This document shows, in pieces, positions 1 to 9,010 of a stretch of 64,000 nucleotides of DNA. The notes beneath the pieces were generated by a model that saw only the letters and a list, made by a program, of their open reading frames with translations, was not told the DNA's origin and made no database searches. Source of the stretch: Pseudomonas sp. URMO17WK12:I11 (GTDB lineage: Bacteria > Pseudomonadota > Gammaproteobacteria > Pseudomonadales > Pseudomonadaceae); NCBI RefSeq assembly GCF_007677725.1, contig NZ_VEDF01000012.1, positions 1 to 64,000 of the forward strand, read 5' to 3'. The translations under genes and the position numbers were made by a program. Each line of letters begins with the position of its first letter. Position 1 is the stretch's first letter.

Positions 1-71
1 CAGGCCTTGCAGCGGTGCAAGGGCAGGGAAGACTCGGCCACGGCGATGGCGATGCGTTCGGAGATGTTCAT
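1..71 (-). CDS. Partial: 5' end of a T6SS-island gene of unknown product
   Basis: Only the first 23 codons are inside the window (reading MNISERIAIAVAESS...). The ATG at 71 overlaps the TGA of the upstream DUF4123-like gene in an ATGA arrangement, so it is translationally coupled to the vgrG operon. The gene directly after a vgrG and its adaptor usually encodes the secreted toxin, so an effector is the likely identity. That is inference from position; too little sequence is visible to recognise a family. Confidence 0.55.
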   Translation of the reverse strand, partial: MNISERIAIAVAESSLPLHRCKA

Positions 72-997
72 GGGCGGCCTGCGGACTGTGCCAGCAGCGC
101 TAGCCACTGTCGCCAACTGGCATCGGAAACCCGACTCAGCATGGGCGCGAGCGGGCGCTGTTGCTCAATCACCTGGTCGAGCATTGCGCGTATGGGTTGA
201 AGACCTTCAAGCTCCGGGTGCACGCATAGCCAATGCAACACCAGCACCTCGATGTCCGCGCTGGTGCTCAGGCCGAGACTGCGTGCTCGGGTTACGCAGC
301 GTGAAATGTGGGTAGCGGCCCCGGCAGGCAATTGCAGCGGCGGCCGATCACCGCGATCGCCTAGCAGAATGCGCCAGGCGATCAGAATGTTTTCGATCTG
401 CGCCACGTCGTTGTGCAACACGCTTGGATTGGCCAGCGTCTGCAATTGATGTTGCGCCTGTGCCTGCCCCTGTATGACGGTCAAGTGCCCGGCGCTGTCA
501 AGGAACAACCACTGCTCGATTGGCCACCAAGGACCTTGGTCGGGCTGCTCAAGCTGGGCGGCCAGCAGCTCGAGACGCAGCGGTTCGTAGATCGGACAGA
601 ACGTGCGCGGGCCCGCGCCGATTGGCAGCTGGCAGAGGTCGAGGATCTGAGCGGCGACCGTGTCCAACGGCGCTGCACTGAGCAGCCAGCCACAGATCAA
701 GCGTCTGCGGCGTGACAAGTCGCGGTGCGCCACCTCGGCGGTAAGGCTCAGTAATGGCACAAACGCCGTTTGCGCCACCGAGGACAGGCATGCAAGCACT
801 GGGCACAGCGTTGTACGCGGGTCCAGGTCTGGGCGCACCAGCGCGATCATCTGGTCGTTGCCGATCACCTGTTGCAGGTGCGCAAGTAGCGAGTGCTCGC
901 TGTCCGTCGGCCGGGCCAGCAAGTCGATCAGCACATAGCAGTGCACGCCCGGCCTGAGATGGCTACTGATCCGCTCGGTCACACTGCAGCGGCTCAT
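68..997 (-). CDS. DUF4123-like T6SS adaptor/chaperone
   Basis: A 309-residue soluble protein between vgrG and the next cargo gene. It begins at an ATG overlapping the vgrG stop (ATGA at 994-997), and its own stop overlaps the next start. DUF4123 proteins (Tap/TEC) bind a cargo effector and load it on the VgrG tip. The size, the N-terminal pattern (HCYVLIDLLAR followed by a region typical of 'LLDGA' starts) and the position all fit, but I assign DUF4123 by eye. It has no signal peptide or membrane segment. A different vgrG-linked hypothetical family is possible. Confidence 0.55.
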   Translation of the reverse strand: MSRCSVTERISSHLRPGVHCYVLIDLLARPTDSEHSLLAHLQQVIGNDQMIALVRPDLDPRTTLCPVLACLSSVAQTAFVPLLSLTAEVAHRDLSRRRRLICGWLLSAAPLDTVAAQILDLCQLPIGAGPRTFCPIYEPLRLELLAAQLEQPDQGPWWPIEQWLFLDSAGHLTVIQGQAQAQHQLQTLANPSVLHNDVAQIENILIAWRILLGDRGDRPPLQLPAGAATHISRCVTRARSLGLSTSADIEVLVLHWLCVHPELEGLQPIRAMLDQVIEQQRPLAPMLSRVSDASWRQWLALLAQSAGRP

Positions 998-3078
998 CGC
1001 TTGAGTTCCTGGCAGCCGGCGCTGCGCTCGGCCTGCAGATCCAGGCTCAGCGCGTTGCTTGATCCGCCGGCGCTCGCGCTGGTCGGCCCTTGCAGGGTCA
1101 GGGCCAGGCCATTGAGGGTGATGCCTTGCTGATCCAGCACCAGGCTGCCGCCAGGTGTCACCAGCTCGATTCGTTGACTGGCCTGCAGCCGGTACGTGCT
1201 GGTTTGCACGGTCACGCCACCGCCAATGGTGGCGGTCGCCTCGCCTTTGATCAGCACCTCGCTGCGCCCCCCGACCGTCAGCTGCTGGTTGGCACCGATG
1301 GACTGCAGTTGGTCTTTGCCGACCTGCACCAGGCAGTCTTGGCCGATCTCGAGTCGGCCGCTGCGCCCGACGCGATCGGCCCTATCGCGGCCAATCCGGC
1401 ATTGCAGGTCGCGGCCAACTGTCAGATGATCGTCGCGGCTCACCTCATCCGCCCGGTTACGCCCGACCCAGGTGCTCTGGTCATGCTTGACCACGGTGTT
1501 CTGGTCCCGCTCGGCGTGCAGGTACAGCTCCTGCTTGCCCAGCTCATCCTCGAAGCGCAACTCGTTGAAGCCATCGCCTTTGTGGGTCTGGCTTTTGATG
1601 GTCATGCGGGTCTTGTGTTCAGGCAGGTCATAGGGCGGCAGTTGATTGCCGCAATAGGTGCGGCCGGTGATCATCGGTTGGTCCGGGTCGGCATTGACGT
1701 ACTGGACGATCACCTCCTGGCCAATGCGCGGAATGGCCATCGAGCCCCAGCTACCGCCGGCCCAGCCTTGCGACACCCGCACCCAGCAGGAGCTGAACTC
1801 GTCGTCCTGGCTTTCTCGGTCCCAGGGAAAGCTGACCTTGACCCGGCCCCATGGGTCGCAGTAAATCTCTTCACCGGCAGGGCCAACCACCGTTGCCATG
1901 TGCGGCCCATCGATGCGCGGTTTGGCCAGCGGCGCCGGGCGCCATTCGATGCCGCGCGGAACCAAGGTGGCGCACTGCTGGTAATGGCTGCCGCGCTGGG
2001 CACCGCTCGCTTCCTCTTCGAGGCTGGTGAACTGGCTGCCTTCGTGGCATACGGCGGTGATGCGCCAATGGGCGTTCAGATCCTCGCGCGGATGGCCGAT
2101 GAGGGTGAAGCTCAAGCCCGCTTGCAGGCGTATGTCGTCGCCTTCGACCTCAGCGATGCAGGCATCGTGACGCAAGGCATTGAGGCGGGTTTCGGTAAAC
2201 GGCTTGCCGACGGCATCACGCTGGTAACGCCCGGGATAATCGAACCGTTCGTAGTCCGCAGATGGCTGCGCAGCGCCGCTGGCGCAGGCTTGATGCTCCT
2301 GGCGATAGGCAGGATTGGTGAAGGTGTAGTCACGCTGCACCTGCCGAACGCTGCGCACCTGTTGGCTGTAACGCAAGCGCCGCAGGCACGGCTCAGCTTG
2401 CTCGCCGCCGCTGCTCGCGCGGTACAGTACCTGATCGGGGCCAGCCTCCCGGGCATCTTCGTCAAGCACCACGTGGTCGTCGGCCGGCTTGATCAGGCCA
2501 TGGCTGATAAGCCCGAAGGTCACCAGGCTATCGGTGATGATCAAGGCATGCTGCCTGGCACTGTGGGCGAAACGGTAGACGAAGCCTTCTTCGGCCAGCA
2601 ATCGCGCAATGAAGGCAAGGTCGGTTTCGCCGGCCTGCACGCAGAACTCGCGCTGCGCGTGAGGGACGGTGGCGATTATCTGCGTATCGGTGATGCCCTG
2701 ACGTTCGAGCATCGCCTGAACGATCTGCGGGACAGCCTTGTGCTGAAAGATGCGCCAATTGGACCTGAGGTTGGCGCGTGCCAGTTGCGGCTCCACGAGG
2801 GCACGGTAGCGTGTGCGGCAGAAGCCGGTTTCACCCTGGCTGAAGCTGCTGACCAGGCCGTGCACGTAACGCAGCGGGCGTTGCCCTTGCCAGAGGGTGA
2901 ACAGCGCCGGCTGGTCGAGCAGCCGGGTGAAGTCGACATCGTCTTGATGGCTGACGAGTTCAAGCTGCAACTGAAAAGGCTGGCTCAAGGCTTCATCGAA
3001 GGTGAACGACACCACTTCGAATTCGGTATCGGCTGCCAGTGCCTGAAAGCTGTAGCGCAGAGCGGGTTGAATGGACAA
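994..3078 (-). CDS. vgrG: T6SS spike protein VgrG (TssI)
   Basis: 694-residue valine-glycine repeat spike protein. The N-terminal two thirds is the gp27-like base (about 1-370). A gp5-like OB fold follows (about 390-480, with WGRVKVSFPWD, SCWVRVSQGWAG and GQEVIVQYVNADPDQPMITG). The rest is a repetitive beta-helix (DEVSRDDHLTVGRDLQ, VGRSGRLEIG, VQVGKDQL). It ends about 60 residues after the last repeat, so there is no fused effector domain and cargo must be delivered through the adaptor downstream. The only well-placed start is TTG at 3078, about 7 nt after GGGAG; no in-frame ATG lies near. It is coupled to the adaptor gene by ATGA. No other core T6SS genes are in the window, so this is probably an orphan vgrG island. 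Confidence 0.95.
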   Translation of the reverse strand: MSIQPALRYSFQALAADTEFEVVSFTFDEALSQPFQLQLELVSHQDDVDFTRLLDQPALFTLWQGQRPLRYVHGLVSSFSQGETGFCRTRYRALVEPQLARANLRSNWRIFQHKAVPQIVQAMLERQGITDTQIIATVPHAQREFCVQAGETDLAFIARLLAEEGFVYRFAHSARQHALIITDSLVTFGLISHGLIKPADDHVVLDEDAREAGPDQVLYRASSGGEQAEPCLRRLRYSQQVRSVRQVQRDYTFTNPAYRQEHQACASGAAQPSADYERFDYPGRYQRDAVGKPFTETRLNALRHDACIAEVEGDDIRLQAGLSFTLIGHPREDLNAHWRITAVCHEGSQFTSLEEEASGAQRGSHYQQCATLVPRGIEWRPAPLAKPRIDGPHMATVVGPAGEEIYCDPWGRVKVSFPWDRESQDDEFSSCWVRVSQGWAGGSWGSMAIPRIGQEVIVQYVNADPDQPMITGRTYCGNQLPPYDLPEHKTRMTIKSQTHKGDGFNELRFEDELGKQELYLHAERDQNTVVKHDQSTWVGRNRADEVSRDDHLTVGRDLQCRIGRDRADRVGRSGRLEIGQDCLVQVGKDQLQSIGANQQLTVGGRSEVLIKGEATATIGGGVTVQTSTYRLQASQRIELVTPGGSLVLDQQGITLNGLALTLQGPTSASAGGSSNALSLDLQAERSAGCQELKR

Positions 3079-3181
3079 TGGGCATCTCCCTGAAAAACCC
3101 GCTCGAACACTATCGAGGAATGGCTTCTCAGGGGAGGGTGGCGCTTCCCATAAGCCTGTAGGAGATGTCGACGGGAGCGGT

Positions 3182-3826
3182 TTAGCCGGCCTTGCGCAGG
3201 GTCAGGTTGATGCGCCGTTCGCCCAGACGCGGGTGCACACCGGGTTTGATCGGCAGAACGCCGTGAAAACGCAGTCGGTCTTCACCGCCCCACACCAGCA
3301 CATCAGCATGGTTCAGAGCGATGCGTTGGGTACGCTCGGCGCGCTGCAGCCCGCCGAACAGGAAGACGGCCGGTAGGCCGAGGGAGATCGAGACGATCGG
3401 CTGAGCTAAATCTTTCTCGTCACGGTCCTGGTGCAGGCTCAGGCGAGTGCCGGGCAGGTAGTGGTTGATCAGGCAGGCGTCCGGTACGAATGCGTCGAAC
3501 CCAGCTGTGCCGGCAGCGCGACCGGCGAGGTCGAGCAGCACCTCGGGCAGCGCCGGCCAGGGTTGGCCGCTCAGCGGATCGGTAGGGCTGTAGCGGTAGC
3601 CCCTGGCATCGCTGACCCAGCCTAATGTGCCGCAGTTGCTCAGGGCCACGGCCATGTTCAGCCCCCCCGGCGTCTGCATGTGCCGGAACGGCGCGGCGCG
3701 CAGCACCGGTCGCAAGGCGTCGAGCAATGGCTCGACCACGTCCAGGGCAAAGCCAGGCAGCAGCACGGTATGGCTGGCCAGGCGCTGCGGCTGTGGACCG
3801 AACAGATCGAGATCGGACTGGATCAT
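3182..3826 (-). CDS. alkB: DNA oxidative demethylase AlkB
   Basis: 214-residue Fe(II)/2-oxoglutarate dioxygenase that repairs 1-methyladenine and 3-methylcytosine. The Fe ligands are visible as H132 and D134 (LHQDRDE) and H188 (RFHGVLP). The 2-oxoglutarate arginines are near 205 and 211 (RRINLTLR). The nucleotide-recognition lid contains TPGG and GWVSDARGYRYSP. All of these sit one residue later than in the E. coli enzyme. I chose ATG 3826 (MIQSDLDLFG) because it matches the family N-terminus; an extension of 17 codons is open but lacks family similarity. No strong ribosome site is visible before it. Adaptive (Ada-type) regulation cannot be judged here because no ada gene is nearby. Confidence 0.93.
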   Translation of the reverse strand: MIQSDLDLFGPQPQRLASHTVLLPGFALDVVEPLLDALRPVLRAAPFRHMQTPGGLNMAVALSNCGTLGWVSDARGYRYSPTDPLSGQPWPALPEVLLDLAGRAAGTAGFDAFVPDACLINHYLPGTRLSLHQDRDEKDLAQPIVSISLGLPAVFLFGGLQRAERTQRIALNHADVLVWGGEDRLRFHGVLPIKPGVHPRLGERRINLTLRKAG

Positions 3827-3908
3827 GATTGAACGCTGGATGGCACGGGCATGGTGCATTGTAAGGCACATCGGCAATGCCCGCGACGCCGGGCGTCAGC
3901 CCCGTGGC

Positions 3909-4484
3909 TCACTCCTGCAAGCGCTCGGGGCTGTTGAAGTTGCTCAGGCGCAGGTCACCCTCGGCACATGCCAACCCCTGCAGCGGCTCGTGCAGCAGGG
4001 CTTTGTGCAAACTGCGTTCGCCGCTGGCCCAGGCCTGTTCAAGCAGGGGCAGCAGCCGGCGCGGCAGTACGCTGAACATGGGCTGCCAATAGCCACCCTG
4101 GCGCACCATGGCGGCGCTGGCTGCGGCCACGGCCTGCTGGCGCAGCGCTGCGATCAGGGCCTGATCGATCAACGGTGCGTCGCACCCCAGCACCACCAGC
4201 CAGTCATGCCTGGCTACCTTGAGCCCGGCGATGACCCCGGCCAGCGGGCCAGGGAACCCCGCCTCCGCATCGCCTACCAGTTGGTCGGCAAAACGGCCGT
4301 AAGCCTGCTGGTTGCGGTTGCAAGAGATCACCAGATCGTCGGTGAGCGGCCGCACCGTGCGGTGGATATGTGCGATCAGGGCCTCGCCGCGCCAGGGCAG
4401 CAGGCCTTTTTCGCGACCACCCATGCGCTGGCCGCGACCGCCGGCGAGGATCAGGATGGAGCAGGGGGGCAGGGTCTCGGTCAT
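3909..4484 (-). CDS. mobA: Molybdenum cofactor guanylyltransferase MobA
   Basis: 191 residues. It attaches GMP from GTP to molybdopterin to form the MGD cofactor of nitrate reductase and formate dehydrogenase. The nucleotide signature ILILAGGRGQRMGGREKGLL is at residues 9-28, followed by GCDAPLI (about 102) and a Pro/Gly-rich GFPGPLAGV loop. The ATG at 4484 matches the family start but has no Shine-Dalgarno sequence. It lies only two bases after the T-run of the terminator for the RND operon, so initiation may be near-leaderless, or the transcript may be read-through. A start 14 codons upstream would lie inside the terminator hairpin. Confidence 0.93.
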   Translation of the reverse strand: MTETLPPCSILILAGGRGQRMGGREKGLLPWRGEALIAHIHRTVRPLTDDLVISCNRNQQAYGRFADQLVGDAEAGFPGPLAGVIAGLKVARHDWLVVLGCDAPLIDQALIAALRQQAVAAASAAMVRQGGYWQPMFSVLPRRLLPLLEQAWASGERSLHKALLHEPLQGLACAEGDLRLSNFNSPERLQE

Positions 4485-4486
4485 GT

Positions 4487-4520
4487 AAAAAAGGGTCCCG
4501 GGCAGGTAGGCCCGGAACCC
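4487..4520 (-). terminator. Rho-independent terminator of the RND pump operon
   Basis: Read on the minus strand, an 11-bp stem (4510-4520 with 4493-4503, one internal mismatch) and a 6-nt loop are followed by six T residues (4492-4487). It follows the pump stop codon by about 27 nt. It abuts the mobA start codon, which is unusual. Confidence 0.85.
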
Positions 4521-4546
4521 TCTCATTCGACGCGCAGCTTGTCCAG

Positions 4547-7500
4547 TCAGGCTTGCTCAGGCGCTGCCCGCTCAGCCTTGGCTCGAGCACGGCCGGCCAG
4601 GCGCATGACCACGACGAAGAACACCGGCACGAACACCACCGCCAAGGTCGCGCTGAGCATGCCGCCGATCACCCCTGTACCGATTGCCTGTTGACTGGCC
4701 GAGCTGGCGCCGCTGGCGATGGCCAATGGCACCACCCCGAGGATGAACGCCAGCGAGGTCATGACGATCGGGCGGAGTCGCAAGCGCGCCGCCTGGACTG
4801 CAGCATCGGCAGCATCCATGCCCTGATCGACCAGGCTCTTGGCGAACTCGATGATCAGGATCGCATTCTTCGCCGACAGGCCGATCAGGGTGATCAGTCC
4901 CACTTTGAAGAACACATCGTTAGGCATGCCGCGCAGCGTGACCGCCAAGACCGCACCCAACACCCCCAACGGCACCACCAGCAACACGGCGGTGGGGATC
5001 GACCAGCTTTCGTACAGCGCCGCCAGGCACAGGAACACCACCAGCAGCGACAGCGCCATCAGCAGCGGTGCCTGGCTGCCGGACAAGCGCTCCTGCAGGG
5101 ACAGACCGGTCCACTCCAGGCCGGCGCCAGCGGGCAGCTGCGCAACCAGCCGCTCGATCTCGGCCATGGCCTGACCGGAACTGTAGCCGGCTGCCGGCTC
5201 GCCGGAAATCGACACCGCCGGGTAGCCGTTGTAGCGGGTCAGTTGCACAGGCCCACTGACCCACTTGGCCTGCACGAACGCTGCCAGTGGCACCATCTTG
5301 CCGCTGCTGTTGCGTACGTGGATCTTCAGCAGGTCCTCGACCTGGCTGCGCTGATCGCCCTCGGCCTGCACCACCACCCGCTGCATGCGCCCCTGGTTGG
5401 GGAAGTCGTTGACGTAACTGGAGCCGACCGCAGTGTTCAGCACCGAGCCTATGTCCGCGAAGGACACACCCAGGGCATTGGCCTGGCGGCGGTCGACCTC
5501 CAGCTCCACCTGGGGGCTTTCGGCCAGCGCCGCTTCACGCACGTTCACCAGTATCTTGCTCTTGCCCGCGCCCTCCAACAGTTGATCGCGAGCGGCCATC
5601 AACGCTGCATGGCCCATCCCGCCGCGATCTTGCAGGCGGAACTCGAAGCCGGTCGATTCGCCCAGGCCATCGATCGGTGGCGGCAATACGGAGAACGCCA
5701 CCGCGTCCTTGAGCTGGGAGAACGCCATGCTGGCGCGGTCGGCGATCGACTGGGCGCTGTCCTTGGCGCCGCGCTCGGACCAGTCCTTGAGCGTGGTGAA
5801 GGCCAGTGCCGCGTTCTGCCCGCTGCCCGAGAAACTGAAGCCGAGGATCACCGTGGTATTGCCCACGCCGACCTCGCCGCTGTTGTGCGCCTCGACCTGT
5901 GCGGCGACCTGCTCGGTGCGCATCCGGCTGGCCCCTGGCGGCAGTTGGATATCGGTAATGGTGTAGCCTTGGTCTTCGGTGGGCAGAAACGCCGTCGGCA
6001 GTTGGCTGAAGCCAAAGCCCAGCACGGCCAGCAACACGCCATACACCAGCAGATAACGGCCGCTGCGTCGCAGCGCCTGCATGACCCAGGACTGGTAACC
6101 GTCGCTCAGACGTTCGAAACGGCGGTTGAACCAGCCGAAGAAGCCCTTGCGCTGATGCTGCTCACCCTTGTCGATAGGCTTGAGCAGGGTCGCGCACAGC
6201 GCTGGCGTCAGGCTCAGGGCCAGGAACGCCGAGAACAGGATCGACACCGCCATCGACACCGAGAACTGCTGGTAGATGACGCCGACCGACCCCTGCATGA
6301 AGGCCATGGGCAGGAACACGGCTACCAGCACCAAGGTAATGCCGATGATCGCGCCGCTGATCTGGCCCATGGCCTTGCGCGTAGCCTGCTTGGGCGCCAG
6401 ACCCTCCTCGGCCATGATCCGCTCGACGTTCTCCACCACCACGATGGCGTCATCGACCAGGATGCCGATCGCCAGCACCATGCCAAACAGGGTCAGCACA
6501 TTGACCGAGAAACCCAGCGCCAGCATGACGGCAAACGTGCCCATCAGTGCCACAGGCACCACCAGGGTAGGGATCAGCGTGTAGCGCAGGTTCTGCAAGA
6601 ACAGGAACATGACCGCGAAGACCAGCAGCATGGCCTCGAACAGGGTGCTGATGACCTGCTGGATCGACACCTTGACGAACGGCGAGGTGTCGTAGGGGAT
6701 ATCGTACTTGACCCCTTCGGGGAAGTAGCGCGACAGCTCCTGCATTTTCGCCCGCACCAGGGTGGCGGTCTGCATGGCGTTGGCACCGGGGGCCAGCTGC
6801 ACGCTGAACGCCGTGCTCGGTTTGCCGTTCAGGCGCGTGCCGTACTGATAGTCCTGGGCACCGACCTCGACCCGCGCGACATCGCCAACCGTGACGGTGG
6901 AGCCGTCCGGATTGGCCCGCAGGACAATGGCGGCGAACTCTTGCGGGGTGCTCAGCTGGCCCTTGACCACCACGTTGGCGGTGATTTCCTGAGTGTCACG
7001 CGCGGGCAGGTCGCCAATGCTGCCGGGAGCGACCTGGGCGTTCTGCGCCGCGACGGCCGCCGACACATCGTCCGGGGTGAGATTGAGGCCAATCAGCCTG
7101 GCCGGGTCGATCCAGATCCGCATGGCCCGTTCCGAACCGTACAACTGAGCCTTGCCGACCCCCTTCAAGCGCCGGATCTCGTTCATCACGTTGCGCGCCA
7201 GCAGGTCGGACAACGCCGTTTCGTCGAGGCTGCCGTCCTCCGAGGTCAGGGTGCCAAGCAACAGGAAACCGGTCGATACCTTCTCGACCTGCAAACCCTG
7301 TTGGGTCACCTGGCGCGGCAAACGCGACTCCACCACCTTCAGGCGGTTCTGTACGTCGACCTGGGCGAGATCCGGCTGGGTGCCCGGCTCGAAGGTCGCG
7401 GTGATGGTGGCGCTGCCCAGGCTACTCTGCGACTGGAAATACAACAGGTTGTCGGCACCGTTGAGCTCCTGCTCGATCAGGCTCACCACGCTTTCGTCCA

Positions 7501-7669
7501 TGGTCGCCGCCGAGGCGCCTGGGTATACGGCATAGATCTCGATCTGCGGCGGCGCCACGTTGGGGTATTGCGCCACCGGCAGCTGGGGAATGGCCAGGGC
7601 GCCGGCAAGCAGGATGAACAGCGCCACCACCCAGGCGAAGATCGGGCGCTCGATGAAGAACTGCGGCAT
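4547..7669 (-). CDS. RND multidrug efflux transporter (HAE-1 family)
   Basis: 1,040-residue inner-membrane proton/drug antiporter of the AcrB/MexB type. Visible are the N-terminal FFIERPIFAWVVALFI helix, a large periplasmic loop, the TM4 proton-relay pair in GILVDDAIVVVENVE, and a second FxxRSGRYLLVYGVLL half around residue 540, giving the usual 12-TM duplicated layout. It lies 11 bp after the adaptor gene in a two-gene operon. No outer-membrane channel gene is present, so a TolC/OprM-type partner encoded elsewhere must be used. The substrate cannot be read from sequence. The divergent two-component system is the likely regulator. Confidence 0.93.
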   Translation of the reverse strand: MPQFFIERPIFAWVVALFILLAGALAIPQLPVAQYPNVAPPQIEIYAVYPGASAATMDESVVSLIEQELNGADNLLYFQSQSSLGSATITATFEPGTQPDLAQVDVQNRLKVVESRLPRQVTQQGLQVEKVSTGFLLLGTLTSEDGSLDETALSDLLARNVMNEIRRLKGVGKAQLYGSERAMRIWIDPARLIGLNLTPDDVSAAVAAQNAQVAPGSIGDLPARDTQEITANVVVKGQLSTPQEFAAIVLRANPDGSTVTVGDVARVEVGAQDYQYGTRLNGKPSTAFSVQLAPGANAMQTATLVRAKMQELSRYFPEGVKYDIPYDTSPFVKVSIQQVISTLFEAMLLVFAVMFLFLQNLRYTLIPTLVVPVALMGTFAVMLALGFSVNVLTLFGMVLAIGILVDDAIVVVENVERIMAEEGLAPKQATRKAMGQISGAIIGITLVLVAVFLPMAFMQGSVGVIYQQFSVSMAVSILFSAFLALSLTPALCATLLKPIDKGEQHQRKGFFGWFNRRFERLSDGYQSWVMQALRRSGRYLLVYGVLLAVLGFGFSQLPTAFLPTEDQGYTITDIQLPPGASRMRTEQVAAQVEAHNSGEVGVGNTTVILGFSFSGSGQNAALAFTTLKDWSERGAKDSAQSIADRASMAFSQLKDAVAFSVLPPPIDGLGESTGFEFRLQDRGGMGHAALMAARDQLLEGAGKSKILVNVREAALAESPQVELEVDRRQANALGVSFADIGSVLNTAVGSSYVNDFPNQGRMQRVVVQAEGDQRSQVEDLLKIHVRNSSGKMVPLAAFVQAKWVSGPVQLTRYNGYPAVSISGEPAAGYSSGQAMAEIERLVAQLPAGAGLEWTGLSLQERLSGSQAPLLMALSLLVVFLCLAALYESWSIPTAVLLVVPLGVLGAVLAVTLRGMPNDVFFKVGLITLIGLSAKNAILIIEFAKSLVDQGMDAADAAVQAARLRLRPIVMTSLAFILGVVPLAIASGASSASQQAIGTGVIGGMLSATLAVVFVPVFFVVVMRLAGRARAKAERAAPEQA

Positions 7670-7680
7670 GGATCAGGCCC

Positions 7681-8850
7681 TCATTGGCCGTTGTGCTGGA
7701 CGATGGATGGGGTATCGGCGGCGATCTGAACCTGATCGCCGGCCTTGACGTGCTGCAGCCCCTCGACCACTACCCGCTCGCCGGCGCGCAAACCTTCGCT
7801 GACCACCCAGCGATCGCCCTGGGCGCTGCCCAGCACTACCTGGCGCTCGCTGATCCGCGCCTGGTCATCGACCACCAGCACCTTGGGTACGCCGGCACTG
7901 TCGCGCAGCACGGCCCGTTGCGGCACGCTCAGGCCATCGCGCTGCACCGCTTGTTGCAGGCGCACCCGCACGTAGCTGCCAGGCAGCAGGTCAAGCTGAG
8001 GGTTGGGAAACTCGCTGCGCAAGGTGATCTGGTTGGTGCTTGGGTCGACGCTGATATCGGAAAACAGCAACTTGCCTGGCAGCGGATAGACGCTGCCGTC
8101 GTCCTGGATCAGCGAAGCGCGCGCCTGGCCTTCATCGACCTGTTGCAATTCGCCGGCGCGCAGGGCACGGCGCAGGGCAGTGAGTTCACGGGTCGACTGG
8201 GTGACGTCGGCATGGATCGGGTCGAGCTGCTGGATGGTCGCAAGCGCCGTTGGCTCGTTTTGCCCGACCAGCGCACCTTCGGTAACCAGGGCGCGGCCGA
8301 TGCGCCCGGCGATCGGCGCGGTGACCGTGGCATAGCCCAGGTTCAGGCGTGCACGCGCAAGCGCCGCCTTGGCTTCGGCCACGGCGGCATCGGCTTGCAG
8401 GAAGGCCGCACGGGCGTTGTCGTATTCCTGGCGGCTGACTGCCTTGTCGTCGACCAACTGGCGGTAGCGCTGCTCTTGCAGGCGCGCCTGATAGACGCTC
8501 GCCTGCGCCTTGGCCAGCACGGCGCGGGCGCTGTCGTAGTCGGCCTTGAACGGTGCCGGGTCGATCAGAAACAGCACGTCGCCCTGTTTCACATCGCTAC
8601 CTTCGCGGTAGACGCGCTTGAGCACCACGCCAGCGACCCGCGCGCGCACCTCGGCGGTACGCGGCGCAAGAATACGCCCGCTCAGCTCGGTGCTGATGGC
8701 CAGGGCCTGGGGTTGCAGGGTTTCGACCCGCACCTGCGGCGTGGGCGGTTGAGGTTGCTGGTCGGCGGCGTCGTCGCAGCCGGCCAGCGACAAGGCGAAC
8801 AACGCCGCCAGCGCGACGCCGCGCAGGCGTGGGGGGAGGGTGGTAGGCAT
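7681..8850 (-). CDS. RND efflux periplasmic adaptor lipoprotein (MFP)
   Basis: 389 residues. The type II signal peptide has the lipobox LAGC (C24), so the mature protein is an inner-membrane-anchored lipoprotein. A lipoyl half-motif (RVAGVVLKRVYREGSDVKQGDVLFLIDP), a long alpha-helical hairpin (about 95-165, KAQASVYQARLQEQRYRQL), the second lipoyl half (TVTAPIAGRIGRALVTEGALVGQ) and the beta-barrel domain follow in the AcrA/MexA order. ATG 8850 has GGAAG about 6 nt upstream. First gene of the pump operon. Confidence 0.92.
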   Translation of the reverse strand: MPTTLPPRLRGVALAALFALSLAGCDDAADQQPQPPTPQVRVETLQPQALAISTELSGRILAPRTAEVRARVAGVVLKRVYREGSDVKQGDVLFLIDPAPFKADYDSARAVLAKAQASVYQARLQEQRYRQLVDDKAVSRQEYDNARAAFLQADAAVAEAKAALARARLNLGYATVTAPIAGRIGRALVTEGALVGQNEPTALATIQQLDPIHADVTQSTRELTALRRALRAGELQQVDEGQARASLIQDDGSVYPLPGKLLFSDISVDPSTNQITLRSEFPNPQLDLLPGSYVRVRLQQAVQRDGLSVPQRAVLRDSAGVPKVLVVDDQARISERQVVLGSAQGDRWVVSEGLRAGERVVVEGLQHVKAGDQVQIAADTPSIVQHNGQ

Positions 8851-9010
8851 ACGGATCTTCCGATAATGACCGGCCTATCCTAAGGCAAGCGTTCCCTGGA
8901 TTGCTGTTAGCAGCTGTAGGACCTGTGTGAAAAAGTGTTAAGAACAGTCCTGCAGGTGAGTAGCTTTCTATACTCTGCACGGCCAATCCCCCACCTCTGT
9001 CTTGCCGCCT

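Noticed and set aside
1090..3093. 667-codon plus-strand frame opposite vgrG
   Set aside because: Mirror frame of vgrG, whose gp27/gp5 motifs are unmistakable.
3150..3180. REP-like element between vgrG and alkB (CTGTAGGAG...CGGGAGCGG)
   Set aside because: Too degenerate and single; not the paired P. putida REP consensus.
4370..7729. Very long plus-strand reading frame (over 1,100 codons) opposite the RND pump gene
   Set aside because: It is the antisense shadow of a clearly homologous RND gene. Composition is His/Gln/Arg-rich with no family resemblance, typical of GC-rich mirror frames.
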